From contig NC_054081.1 in NCBI RefSeq assembly GCF_017562075.2, positions 16,214,542 through 16,278,541 of the forward strand: a DNA stretch of 64,000 bases, given 5' to 3'. The notes beneath the pieces are model-generated. The model was not told the DNA's origin and did no database searches. It was given only the letters and a program-made list of their open reading frames with translations. The stretch is from Anopheles merus. Lineage: Eukaryota; Arthropoda; Insecta; Diptera; Culicidae. Positions within the stretch are counted from its first letter, which is position 1; every line of letters starts with the position of its first letter. Positions 31,409 through 44,174 of this stretch are shown in pieces. A program made the position numbers and the translations under genes.

Positions 31409-33350
31409 TGGGAAAGCGGGGCAAAATGGGAGTCAAGGATTTTGCTCTGTATCTCATTGGGTGAACCACCTTACACTGATATTTTGACGGCAAGCGCAAT
31501 GTTTCAACGTCTTGTTCATGAAACAAAAATTGTCGTAGACGTATTAGTAACAAATATAAATGTATAAAATGAAATTTAAAAATCAACATCAAAAGTCGTG
31601 AAAATGTATTGTGCGGGGTAAAATGGTCTCGCTATGGGGTAAAATGGTCATACAGCTAATGTCAAAAGACACCCAACCAAAGAGGCAAAATGAACCACAT
31701 CACTTTAGGCTTTAGGCTTTGGTTTAAGCTCTTGCATCTAGGTAGAATTGTAAGCCTAGAGATTTAAGAGATTTGTTGAATAATTTTGTTATTAGTTGGA
31801 ATAATTGAATAATGCACGTCTTATCAGTAATTTGTCTTGTCGATTTTTTTTAGGTAGCGGCATTTAGCATAGTTTTATTTATATAAAACAAATATATTGT
31901 AACGACCTTTGCTTACACCACAGTCTCATTATTTTGGTCCAACCGCAAAAAATCCAACGATTTGGCCCCAAGGTGGAACGAGCCAAACCCCTAAACGAAG
32001 CATTTTGCAAACTTTAACTTTAAAAATTTTACATTGAATTAAAATGGCTATTTTTTGGAACGCCCGATCTCCTACAGGTCTTGCTTCACCGCGAAATGAA
32101 CACTCAATGAGGCTTCTAGAATTTGATTTGTTAGTGACTGTGGCGACCTGACTGATCAATTCATATGCAGACTGTGGTAATCATCTTCTCGCTATAATTT
32201 AGTTCACGAATAAATCAAAATTAATTATTATATAACCGATAACTTGGTCCTTCTGACTTCTATCCAGGGGTATGAGGTGGGACATCATCATCACCTGATC
32301 CGGCCATCGAGCTCGCTGTACTCCCCGGCGCCTCGTGCCGAACTGGGGGTCGCTGTCGGGCACTTTCTAGGTGGAACATGAATCCGGCATCCTCATGACA
32401 TACCCCCGCCAATATTCGCCACTGTCAGGATGCTCGGTTCGCCATACAGGTCAGCAAGTTCGTGGTTCATCCTTTTCCTCCACACTCCATGCTCGAACAC
32501 ACCGCCTAAGATGTTCCGGGGGATGCGCCTCTCAAAAACGCCCAGAGCGTTTGCATCCTCCGCTCGGATGGTCCAAGACTCGTGTCCGTAGAGGACTACC
32601 GGTCGAATCAATGAGCGATATGTATCATGGGTTCGAAGTCTTCTGGATCTCAGCAGTCAGTAAAGCCCATGAACGATTATTCTGCACAATGCGTCTTCGG
32701 ATTTCGCTGCTGATGTCGTTGTCCGAAGTAACGACCGTCCCAAGATAGCAGAACTCCTTTACTACCTCGAGATTGTCGTAATACACTGTCTAATATACTT
32801 TCTCCCAGATGTTCTGAGTCTCCAGCAAACAGGTACTTCGTCTTCGTCCCATTGATTCTCACTCCAATTCTTGCTGCTTCACGTTTTAGTCGGGTGTACG
32901 TCTCACTAACCTTCGCTGTTGTCCTGCCGATGATGCCGATGTCATCTGCGAAGCTAAGAAATTGGAGAGATCGGTAGAGGATCGTACCACGAATGCCGTT
33001 GTCTAGCCCGCCGTTTCGAATGACACCTTCCAGGTCATCAGACCTAACCTATAGTCCGAAGAGTCCGTCACCTAACCTCAAATCCCTGTGAGATTCGAAT
33101 GATTCTGACACCACGTTCTTAATTACGAAAGCTTTATTTCGAGACGGTCCAAATAATATCGTTTTGATCAATAATTTTATGTCTTAATTTATTCATTTAT
33201 TTAAAAATCTTAGGTTTTGAAATGTTCATGATGTACATCTAACACTGTGTTTGATGTTTTTCAATTAGCGAAACCATTTTAAACGTGTAGATTTGCTAAT
33301 AATGCCAATAATCTTTTTTACGCACCAAACCATATGGCCCCACTTTCCCC
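31409..33350. mobile_element. Decayed DNA element with GGGGAAAG-type ends
   Basis: The left end reads TGGGAAAGCGGGGC and the right end, on the other strand, GGGGAAAGTGGGGC. Both sit next to TA (31407-31408 and 33351-33352). Copies of GGGGTAAAATGGT lie just inside the left end near 31616-31650. This mirrors the layout of the element at 1829-3218, so both probably belong to the same broad group. No transposase is recognisable. The middle holds an RTE-like fragment. Confidence 0.5.
32270..33085 (-). mobile_element. RTE-like reverse transcriptase fragment, decayed
   Basis: The minus strand reads in broken frames through RT and the C-terminal region. SFADDIGIIG lies near 32937-32966, then RINGTKTKYL near 32840-32865 and YGHESWTIRAEDAN near 32560-32600. 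RTRRRG..RARW lies near 32300-32345. Frame changes and stops show it is inactive. It is a different, older lineage from the copies at 4241-5425 and 37195-37665. Confidence 0.75.
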
Positions 33351-35400
33351 TACGTATGGCGTTTTTCTCTAGCGGCGACTAATGAGTATGCACTAAAGAG
33401 TAACAGTGGGGTGGCGCGTAGGGATACCGCTCCATCCCAGATGTGAGAGGGTGCAACCCGCGTAGTGGAGGGTGCGGATGACATATGTTGTGAGTGGTGA
33501 CCTCGTACCGTTCAGTAGTTGCAATGAAGCAGAGCAGAAGAAAGAGCGACAAAATCCACACATACACACGCATAAGTACATACTCTGACGCCTCGAACTT
33601 ACTAACTGCATCTTTCACTTTCGATTCGATGTTGCGGCGTTGATATGCGTCATCCGTCAGCGTCCGAGGGGCAAACGTGCGCGCGGTAACATGTGTTTCG
33701 GTTGGTAATTGATGTTAGAGATGGAGAGGAGGGGCAGACATAACAGAGACGGAGAGAGCGAGGTGGATGGAAGGAGCACGATGCGGGCTGGCATGGTAGT
33801 GATTATCGTGATTGTGAAGATCTTTATGAAGCGTTTCGCCTAGAAGGAGGCCCTCCTTCTCCGGAGCCAAACGTTATACTCGTACTGTCATGTGCGTTTG
33901 TGTGCGTGATTTTTTTGTTGCCTTTTTTCTTTATCTCGTCCAAGGCCTTTTTTTCCTTCCGACGGCCTTGCTGTGCACTGGCCGCTCAATCTGCCACTTG
34001 ATTTTGATCGTGAGTGATGTCTAGCGACAAGAAAAACAGGTACAGCCGTCAGAAGAGCCGTATATCGTCCACCGTCAGAAGAGCAGCACGAAGTGAAACG
34101 GAACTGAAGCCCAGCAAAGACCTCCCCACCGGTCCGGATTAAGCCCGCGCATGTCACACATTCCTGCAAGTCTGAGCGGAGCAGGGAGGGGCGTATAAAG
34201 GTAGCATTGCGCGAGAATACTGCCTTCGCCCCCATCTGCCCTCGGGCCGACCCTTCCACGTGCCCCTCCTGCCCATACGAAATGAAATTAATTGGACGCT
34301 TAGCGCAGGCCCTTCCCCAAATCGCGCGAAACGTGCTAAGTGGGAAGCTAATTTTGGAAACGGAGCAGCAGAAGAAAAAAATAGCTCGCCCCGAAATTTC
34401 AAACCAATGCACACGCGGGAAGTGAATGTTGTCCCGGAGCCCAACCGTGTTTCTCACCGTTTCGGTCTCTAATCGGGCTAATCTTTCGCCCGAGCTCCCC
34501 GAAAACGCGCGAGAAGGAACAAAAAAATAATAGAATGCCAAAACTCATTGCCACTGACAAATTCATGACCTGGCACAAGCCGTTTTGCCTTAGAAACAAC
34601 GGGCGCCACGTTGCGCGCTGTGCTCAATGTCGAACAAATATGGTTGGCCGCGTCCGCATGGTTGCCGGGGAGGGCCTAGAAAAGGCAACAAAGCGCTAGA
34701 GAAGCGGAGAGAACAAGACGAAAAGATAGGTTCGGGTTTTGGGAGCGGATTTGGTTTTTTTTTATTTTGTCGAGTTTTACTTCTGCAAGGTTTGACGGCC
34801 AATTTGATCTTGACGGCAGGGGTTAACGTTCAACTGACAAGACACGAACAAATACCGAACCTGATAGGTTTTCGTTTTCTCCTCTCCTGTTTCTACCGTT
34901 GTTTTTTTGACGACATGTGTCAACTTAATTATAATGTTGTGCAATAGTTTTGTGGGTTATGCTCTACACCTCAACGCCAATTCTATTGTATTCACGACAC
35001 GCTCGCTTAACAATTTTAACCGATTACTCTTTAAGCTCAATTTATACTCTCAATTGATGCTTCTAATTCTTTCTGAACGTCTTTCCATCACACTGGTAAC
35101 ATTGAGTAAAGCATCAATTCCAGAATCGAAGAAATTTTCAAGAAACAATTCCAGGTGTTGGGAAATTGAGCGCCATTCAGGATTCGTTTCGAAACTGAGC
35201 TGGGACGCTATCTTCGCATGTTTTAGTAATAGAAGAAACTCACTACTAGCCACACTTTCAGCAAGACAATAATTACAATGCAAATTAAGCAGAAATTTCT
35301 ACGTTTTTCATACGCTTATTCCAACACTAATTCCTACTCAGAATTTCTATGCTAAATTTCTTAACTAATTCCTATGCTGAACATATAACTGCCTCGTATG
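33351..35400. other. Gene-free region
   Basis: No exon can be supported. One minus-strand frame at 35050-35283 has a protein-like composition but no recognisable domain; it is discussed separately. Confidence 0.45.
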
Positions 35401-35459
35401 GCTCGCCGACCTACAAAATCAGTTAATGGGTCGGAACAGAAACTGTATCGGCTTCTGGA

Positions 35460-37080
35460 CCGGAACAGATTCACGTTTCGTCCTGGATTCGGAATAGGTC
35501 TAGGATCGATTTCAAGAAGGAATGTAATTGGAAGCTGTTTCAGGACCTGTACGGGTTCAGTATCAATTATAGAGCTGATATGGGTTCAGTAGCAGTTCCA
35601 GGACTGGTATGGGATTAAAATCAATTCCAAGATCTGTGTGGGTTCGTGATCAGTTATTGAACCTGTCCCAGTCCGAATGAAAGTCCCAATACCGACAGAG
35701 GTTTGTGATTGATTAAAGGAACGCTTTAGGGCCGTGATTGATTCCTGGACCGATAGGCGCTCGTGATCGTTTCACGACCGGTATGAGTTCAGTAACAGTT
35801 ACAGGACAGACATGGCTCCAGTAATAGTTCCAGGACCGGTATAGGTTCGACGCTGTTGAAAGCTGTCAGATTCGGATCAATCCAAATCCGGCTGCAGACA
35901 AATTTTGCCCATCACTAGGATGGTTTGTAGACTGAAACTGGAACTGTACCGGTTCCAAACCTGGACCAAGGACCTGGGTTTCAAATATCGTTCCGAATCC
36001 AAATCAGGAACAGATCCAGGAACAGTTCTTTAAAATAAATTAAATCGGAGGCTATTTATGTTTCAGTATCAGTATGGGTGCATGATCGATTCCAGGACCG
36101 GTATGGGTTCATAATAGGTTCCAGATCCTTTATGGGTTTACTTTAAGTTCCACGACTGATATGGATTCATGAGTAGTTCCAGGATCGGTATGGATTTATG
36201 ATCGATTCCAAGACCAGTAGGTGTTCCAGGATAAGTTCCAGAATCAGTATGGGTTTATGATAGCATCCAGGAACGCTATGTGTTCATGATAGGTTCCAGG
36301 ACCGGTATGAGTTCATTAGGGGTTCCAGGACCGGTATAGGTTCAGTTACAGAATTGGTTTGGTTTCCTTATAAGTCGCAATACCGATATAGGTTTGTGAT
36401 TGATCAAAGAACCGCTTTGGGGCCGTGATTGATTCCAGGACCGATATGAACTCCTGGATAGGTTTCAGGACCAGTTTGCGTTCATGATAGTTTTATGGAC
36501 CGGTATGGATTCAGTATCAGTTTCCGATCGGTATCAGTATCAGTTTATGATAGGTTTATGGACCAGTATGGATTCATGATCGGTTCCAGAACTGGTATTG
36601 GTTCATGATATGTTCCAGAACCGGTATGGGATCATGATAGGTTCAAGGATCAGTATGAGATCATAATAAGTGCTAGGTATGCTAGGTGCTAGGTAACTGC
36701 TTATGAATAGTTCCAGTGCCGGTATAGGTTTATGATCGGTTTTAGGACCGGTATGAGTTTAGTATCAGTTCAAGTACCAGATAGCTTCATGATATGTTCC
36801 AAGACGTTCATGATAGGTTCCAGGACCTATGCAGACTCATGATAGATTCCAGGACCTGTATGGATTCATGATAGGTTCAAGAGCCGGTATGGGTTCATTA
36901 TCAGTTCCAATACCATTATGGGTTAATTATAGGTTCCAAGGCAGCTATAGGTACATGATCAGTTCTAGGACCGATATGACCAGTGTTTGGGATCATTATA
37001 GGTCCCCGGTATTGGATAGGTTCAGCGACGGTCCTGAAGGCATTAGATCATGTGCTGTTCTTTAACCTGAAAAGTGTATG
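35460..37080. repeat. Diverged ~30-bp minisatellite (GACCGGTATGGGTTC type)
   Basis: Dozens of imperfect copies of a unit close to ggttccaggaccggtatggg plus ttcatgata fill this stretch. A CCCATCACTA at 35908-35917 matches the end of the hAT-like MITEs elsewhere in this window, so at least one such element may border or sit in the array. Further copies of the unit lie at about 37735-37815, beyond an inserted retrotransposon. Confidence 0.85.
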
Positions 37081-37194
37081 TATTGGTGTCAGGACCAGCA
37101 TGCGATTAGTTTTGGTTTAGGTCTCTAAAGGGGTGGTCATAAATAACTCATTTTAATTGGGTTACGAAAGCATTGTTTTTGGCGTATTCTTTGC

Positions 37195-37665
37195 TTACTT
37201 GCTTACTTATCCGGCGCTACAACCGCTTTGCGGTCTTGGCCTGCCTCAGGAGTGTCCGAAACCGCTCACGGTCTCGCGCCTTCGTCTGCCAGTCTGTTAT
37301 CCGGCCTTAATGGCGGACGCCTCCACGCCATCTTGTCACCTCAATTTGGGCCTACCACGCCTCCTCTGTCCTTGTGGACGGCCTAAAAAGACTTTACGGG
37401 CTGGGTCGTCCGTTTCCATGCGTACAACATGGCCAGCCCACTGGAGCCTGGCGAGCTTGATACGCTGTACGACAAGTTCAGGACAGTGAGTTCGCTGTAC
37501 ATCTCGTATAGCTCCTCATTATAGCGGCTCCTCCATTGTCCTTCCACACATACGGGGCCAAGTATCCTTCTGAGCATCTTCCTCTCGTCAGATTTGGACA
37601 GTGTCCATGTCTCAGAGGCGTATGTGAGTACTGGTACTATATAGGTACTATATAGTCCCAGCTTC
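37195..37665 (-). mobile_element. 5'-truncated RTE-like retrotransposon, copy 2
   Basis: This is nearly identical to 4241-4716, the 3' end of copy 1. It is flanked by a perfect 11-bp duplication, gtattctttgc, at 37184-37194 and 37666-37676, so it is a target-primed insertion that truncated soon after starting. Relative to copy 1 it lacks about 21 bp in the ERKMLRR region near 37588 and has a small insertion near 37475. It inserted next to the minisatellite. Confidence 0.9.
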
Positions 37666-38047
37666 GTATTCTTTGCAGTAAAGGGGATTTTTGAAATTTA
37701 TTTGCGTAGCCCAGGAATCTGGCCAAATTAACTAGTCAATTCAAAAATCGGAATGGGCTCAGCATCCACTATAGAAGCGGCATCAGTACCAGGACCGGTA
37801 TAAGCTCGGTTTTGGTTATAAATATAGACGATCAACCGTAAGATTTTTTCCATACTACATGTAAGAAGACAACCATTAAGCACAGAAAAACGCCAAATCA
37901 CTTTTCTCCGCAGGGAACAAAAAAAATTTTCCCACAAAGTTTAGTTTTACGAGGGTAGGTTATATATGTTTCAGTTTTTTTTGTTTTGTTTTTTTCGATA
38001 TTATGTTATACATCCACTATCCGAAAAAATGTGCATTCGCTTCACTT

Positions 38048-40301
38048 CTAACGGAGTACAATATTTGGTTTTTCGAGGCTGCTTAGCAAATCCACTTCAG
38101 TACGCTCCGAAAGACAGTTTTTGTAACACAAGTAGTCCAAAACTCTTCTCGGTAGGGGAAGAGCTTGAATAAGATCTTTTCGCTTGATTGTTTTATGGAT
38201 GACAAATCTGAAACAAAGCAAGAGACAAGCGAGAAGAAAACCAATTAGTAAGGCGTATCGGGCATACTTATTCAGTTCGGGCGGAGAATTCAACGTATGG
38301 TGAGAAACTATACCTGCATATGTGTTGCAGGCTTTGCACATGTTTGAAACGCGAAACTGGTTTTGTTAATTGAACACGCATGGGGCCATATTCCGGACGT
38401 CTATGGAGAAAGAACAAATATCTTCCGCTTCTTGAATGTTCCACGGCATTCTCTATAAATTCCATTATCGTACGAGACTTAAACTTAGCGCAGGACCCGA
38501 ATGAAAACGATCCTGGAAGTAAAGGGGACAGTAATGAGACGGCAACGCTTTTTACCTTCCATCCTTCAGAGGCGATCGCACGCAGCACCTACCTTGATAT
38601 TGATCTATTCGAACGTGTCGCACCGTTCCATTTAGTTTGAATGTTAGAGAAAATATGTAATGGTCGTCGGAGCTGTCTCTAACTAAAAAGCTACCATCCG
38701 GTTCGTTCGATAGTATTTTTTCCGCTCCTTCAGACGTTATTGGACCCCAGTACCAACCGAACTGCAATGCATGATAGAACAGCAAACACAATGATCAGAT
38801 TGTTACACGTTGTACGAACATTAAATTGCAAAATGATTTACTATACCTCTTGAACTTTTTCTATACTTGCAGTAAAGTCCATCGACGATTTCCTTTCATT
38901 TGATTTCTTCTTCTGGTCGCTAGTATCACCCATTAGGTACCTTAAATCAGATTCTGGAAGGCGTAGCAAAGCGTTAAATGAAAATCCAAACGGTTTACAA
39001 AACAACTACACAATCTGGAATTTCAACAACTCCATGCAAAACGTACCATTGGCAGGAAGCGGCGGCAGCTTCCGTGGAGTGTTTAATTTCTTACCGATCG
39101 CGCTTTCATTTTTGTCTTTGACGCACACAGCATTATCTTTCGCTCTGCTGGCGACGATCGAGCGCTTATTGCCCAAGAACGGTTTGTGGTGCTGCTGTCG
39201 GCTTACTCGAAAAATGTTACAAAACTTTTGCTTAAGATTTACGGAAAAGTTTGACTTTTTGCACTGAGCGCGTATCTCGTGCGAGATGGAATTGCGCTTG
39301 CTGTCCGCTTTATCACTGTTGGTGTGTTTGTCAACCACTTTGGTTGATTTTCTGTCAAGTATAATGTGGGGTTTGTTGTTTTTACGCTCATTAATAGAGC
39401 TGATCTGTTCACTGTAGTTTAACAAATTGTTCCAACTGTTTCTCTGTGATGCTTCTGAAAAATGTATCATTTCATACCATTAGTCGGCTGGCCAGATTGT
39501 CAGGGTCACCAAAATCATACGCAAACAAAGATGATTTTACAAGTTTTTTTTTGTGATTGGGTAATTTCGTTAACTTGTACGGAGTCTTACAAGAAATCTT
39601 CACTCGCGTGCCTATGTATTGTTCCAGTGTGGCTAGCACCAGAGCAACGGTAAAACCAAACAACCATACAAGTCACCGAATTTTGCCTAGGACAGGACAG
39701 GTAAGCAAAACCAAACGTAATCGAAACGCAATGCAACCATGAGGACACGATTAGGAAGTGGATGCAGTATCCAGAAACAAAATGAGAACGGAAAACGGGG
39801 GGGAAAAAGCAAACTAATAAGATGACCGCAATTCAATTCCGGCGTACACGACCGATTCCAGCACTTACCGTTCCGGTTGCGATAAAAAGACGTTTCCGCG
39901 TTGTAGGTATTCCTTATTAAATCAATTGGCGTGGTATAGATGTCAGAATCGATAGGAACATTATAGAAATCAAGAATTTTGTTGTCGTCTAATGCATCGT
40001 GTGACATCGCTTGCGTGATGAACACCGAGTCGTCTGCTTTATTTTTTATGGAATCAGTCAGGGAGTTATGCGAGCACGATAGGCGCGTTCGAAGCGAGTT
40101 GGAATTGCGTTGCATCGTGGAAATATTGCTTTTACTGTGGCGGTAAAGTGTGACGAAGCACTGCGACCGCTTGCCCGGGCTCCATGTTTTTATCTTCAGC
40201 AGATACGTTTCCGACGCGTCCGCCTTCTCTAGCGGACAATTTAGCGGATTGTCGTTTGCTTTACAAGCGCTACTTTTCAACTTATTCTTCTTCTCATTCA
40301 T
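38048..40301 (-). CDS. Socs16D: Suppressor of cytokine signalling, SOCS6/7 type, six exons
   Basis: This is a likely adaptor that binds phosphotyrosine proteins and recruits an Elongin BC-Cullin5 ubiquitin ligase. Exons by GT/AG sites are 39869-40301, 39047-39454, 38847-38953, 38593-38761, 38314-38512 and 38048-38207, giving 491 residues in a continuous frame. Residues 1-315 are low-homology and basic. The SH2 domain starts at FGWYWGPI (residue 317) and has the phosphotyrosine-binding arginine in FLVRD (344). The SOCS box follows, with a BC-box pattern SLQHICRFVI and a Cul5-box LPLPRRVLDYL. SH2 and SOCS-box sequence is closest to SOCS6/SOCS7 and Drosophila Socs16D. An in-frame stop lies just before the start codon, but the protein is much shorter than the fly one, so upstream exons could exist. 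The symbol is by family resemblance. Confidence 0.9.
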
Positions 40302-43211
40302 GTTGCTTTGCCGAATGGTTATTACAATTTACACGCGTTCTGGTCACCGCTTGCCAAAAGGAGTCGTACTGAGTGAGCAAAAATCTTGAAAAACAAAATA
40401 TTTACAATTGAATTAGTTAAACTGTAATGAAGGGCAGAAATTGCGCTGTAACCATTCATTTGACATGTTTATCCTAAGTAACGCAGAGAGCATGTTTACG
40501 ACCAACAAAAAAAGCTAATCATTTGAATACTGTAAGCTTTGAATTCAATACTTTTGTGTTAATTGTATACATTACAGGGTTATCCAGGAGTGCTCATAGC
40601 TGTGGGACACTTTATAGCCTATTTCATACGTGAAATGAACTTAATGTAATGAGAATTTGACCCTATAACACCCTTGATGGACACATGCAATAGGAATTTC
40701 CACGGAGCCTGTCAGAAAAGCGTGCCATAGAGTCTAATTTGTAACATATGAAGTTCACTTCCAATAAGAAAGAGTCAAGGAAAACAGCTTAATTATAGTA
40801 AATACTGTTTGGTGAGTACAAGTTGGATACTTGTTGGGAAACAATGTTCATTTCATCCAAGAACCATCCATCGTTTGGCCTTTTTCTTCAACTTTTCAAC
40901 CAAAATCTTGAGCTGGAAAGCAAAACGGCCAGAATCAATTCCTTTATTTGCTAACAACACCACAGTTGGCTATTTATTTTAATCCTAGGAAACGCCAATT
41001 AACTAATGAAAATGTCGAGTTAAATCCGCGTGTTTTAAAATAGAAGGCAGAAGCATTTGCGCGAACGAAAAAAAGGTCGCAAAACCGTGCCCATTCCAAT
41101 GTGTTAATTGCATACGTTAATTAGTAGGTGTGAAATTTAGCAAAGCGGGCAGACCAACGCTTATGATTTGTCGACCTGCATGCATGTCCAGCAACTATGA
41201 AGCGACGGCGTGGAAAACTGTTTCATAGTGAATGTTCCGTCGCTCAAATGGCACAGCAAAATAAACAAAACCTTCCATTTTGTGCCGTACAGCTGAGTCT
41301 GTCTAGCATTAAGCCGACAGCACTGCATCAAGTAAAAGCATAATCTTAATGTTGGTGCCCAAGAGCATTCATGAAACGTGTTACGCATTGCACACAATTC
41401 AATGGATAGAGTTCTAGCGCTTTGCAAGGAAACGATTATGTGCTCATTATGCTTATGCTTTATCGTTCGATGGATTTGCCTTTGATGTTTTTTAGCGAAT
41501 CAAATATGCATCAATAAACCATCCTTTTTTTTTGTTGAGTGTGTAAGGTAACGTAAACATGTTCTTCGTGACATCTTATTTCCCGAAGAAAAGTGACCGG
41601 ACGTTAGTTTAGCACGCTCATCCGCGAAATTAATGTTACCCACAGCAATGCATATAACAGTACACAAAATGCAGGTAATGTGTGGGAAGCATTCTAACTT
41701 TCGCCATGAATGAATGCAACGACGCTAAAAAAAATACGTTCCACTGCCCTACGATGGGTGGGGGGTGGCAGACCACAATTGCTTGTTTAGACACTTTTCC
41801 CCCTCTTCTCATTTCTGTTGCCTGCCTGCCTGCCTGCCTGCCTGTCTGCCGTGTGTGTAAGTGTTGCGTGTGTGCGTATGCGTATGTGTGGGACGAGCTA
41901 AAATTACGTACAGCCTTTAGCCACTGTGGAGCATTAATTTTCTAACACATTTGCCAATCGTATGGCAGACTTTGCTGCCCGTCTCCGATGCTGCCGTTCT
42001 TGTCCGGTCCGTTCTGCATTGCTTTTTTGTAAACTACCCGATTGCTTTATCGATTCTGTTACACATTTGGCCAGTTAATTTTTCACTTCGCTTGGCTCGG
42101 CCGACCCACAGACGAGCTTCCACACAGTGCCACCGCGTACCGCGGGCCAACACGTTAATTCGTCCCAATCATCTTTGTTTCGGTCTTGCGGGGAAATTCG
42201 TTCACACCTTGCACTTGCACTCGAACGTCGTACTTTTTCCCCCAACAATTCTAACGCTGCCAGTTTCCAGTAAAAGGATCACAAAGCACCAATAGCAATT
42301 TCTTTCCTCTGTCGACATGTATTTTTACATTTGCCCTTTGTTCGTAGCTGTCAATATGGTCGCTCCTTACATCGGGCGCAGCTACACCGGTGGGTTCGTT
42401 TCTCACCCGGTTTCGTTGCGCTCGTAGCATGCAAGGGTGTTTGCATATAGCTACCTTGACCATCGAGTTTAGACTGCTTTATTGGCACTGACTGCGGTTG
42501 TATTGTTTGCTGCTAATTGCAACGTTGGTGGTTCGATCGTTTGTTTTTTTGTTTTGTTAATTTTTAAGAAGAAAATAAAACTTCTTCCCGCAATTTTCCA
42601 TCAACAATAGGGCACGATACGCTTCGGGGGTGTAAGCATTCTCTGCCACCGTTTCTCGACCGTACAATCACCCGTTCAATGTGAAAGCACAATAACATGT
42701 CAGGCAAGACGTCAGTGTGGCTCAAAAAGATAAACAACACTGCAAAACACAACAAGATCGATTTTGTATTTCTCACTATCGTAAATGGTTGTTTGTGTCG
42801 AAAGTGTCGCTTCGGAAAGTAATTTCATTGCGTAATTCTCGTTCTCAGTACAAGAAAACACTTGTGCAGATGCCGAAATCTGTCCGAAATCTGTCCGAAT
42901 GTAAACTAGAGTAAAGCTTCGCATATATTTCGGATCTAAATACGGTCAACTGTTAATTATTCCTGATTAAACAAGTGCTGCCCACGACGAATAGCAACAC
43001 GACATCTTGGAGAACTTAATCTTCACATCACTTAACTCAATAGACTCAAACGTTCGCTACTATCGTAAAACAAGCAGCCACTATTTATGCAATTGTTTCC
43101 GATGGAACAAAAACTTACATATTCCTTACGTACGCACAATTCAAGACTACCCAAAACTAGCCAGTTTTGGAGCTACGGCAATTTTCATGAGGAGGAACAG
43201 TCACATACCGG
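40302..43211. other. Upstream region of the SOCS gene
   Basis: No further exon is supported. It includes a CCTG microsatellite and GC-poor sequence. It may hold the SOCS promoter, but no TATA or initiator pair stands out. Confidence 0.45.
41821..41850. repeat. (CCTG)n microsatellite
   Basis: Six consecutive CCTG units are followed by a TCTGCC variant. Confidence 0.9.
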
Positions 43212-43486
43212 CGGTGGCGGATTACGAGTATCGGAGGCCCTAGGTGGTAGGATGACTTGAGATTGGGAGATTGAACAGTCTACTGCAATTGCTGGCGGAG
43301 GGTATCACCGGCCACAGGCCCTACCAAAATTTGTGTCGATCGAGGGGGGTTGAATCCTAGCACCATCCTTCAGGGGACCTAGCACCTAGTACTCTGTCAA
43401 CTTTTATACATACTGCATACTATAGACTATCGATCGACAAGGCCCAAGCTGACCACCTCGTTCGCCTACCGGTAGATCCGACGCTG
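43212..43486. mobile_element. Short hAT-type MITE
   Basis: The left end reads CGGTGGCGGAT and the right end, on the other strand, CAGCGTCGGAT, both close to the common hAT end CAGTGGCGGAT. The flanks are cataccgg (43204-43211) and cattccgg (43487-43494), an 8-bp duplication with one mismatch. At 275 bp it has no coding potential. Confidence 0.65.
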
Positions 43487-44170
43487 CATTCCGGTCCTTG
43501 TTTCTACTTCAGCGAACTACGAGTGCTGCAACTTTATTTTTCCAGAACACTTCAAATGCCAATTTTCCAATGGAGACTAGATCTGTGTCGCCCTAACACA
43601 ACTCAAGTGTGTCTATCGATGCAATCAACTTATCGCCGTTCGACATCGATGTATCGATTGAATCGGTTGAACAAGCATGTCGATCAAATGTTCTGGACCA
43701 GATGATGTTCGTGAATCGTCCATCAATGCAATGCAGCATTTTTCGTTTTTAGTTTTTGCTGAACCTTCAAAATATTTTAAATGTCACTGCAACAAAAAAT
43801 GTTTCCTCTTTTGTAGAAATGCTTTTGAAAGTTTCGCGTTTTTAAACAAAACTGTGTGAAATACACAAGTAGCAAACTACAGACGAATCACATATTAATG
43901 CCCCTGCTCGGAAATCTTGTCAAGTCATTATTCACCGAGAGCTCCTGGATTATTACCGTGGGGTTATAAGTTAGCATCAGCATGTATTTTTCCCCGTAAG
44001 ATCTGTTAAAACCAACCTTTTAGAGTTGGTTTAAATGGGCCTCAAAACCTGCCAGCTCAAACTGAGGTTCTCCCTGGAATCGATCTAGAATCTTGCCCGT
44101 TCCCGGAACTGATCTTGACACTCGCTCGGCCCAGGAACTACGGAATGTGTCTTATGTGGTTTGTTAAAAG
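43487..44170. other. Intergenic DNA
   Basis: Nothing can be supported between the short hAT-type element and the SINE remnant. Open frames here are short and without motifs. Confidence 0.4.
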
Positions 44171-44174
44171 CACA

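Noticed and set aside
35460..37080. CRISPR-like regular repeats
   Set aside because: The units are head-to-tail, imperfect and have no constant repeat with unique spacers. The DNA is eukaryotic and the pattern is a minisatellite.
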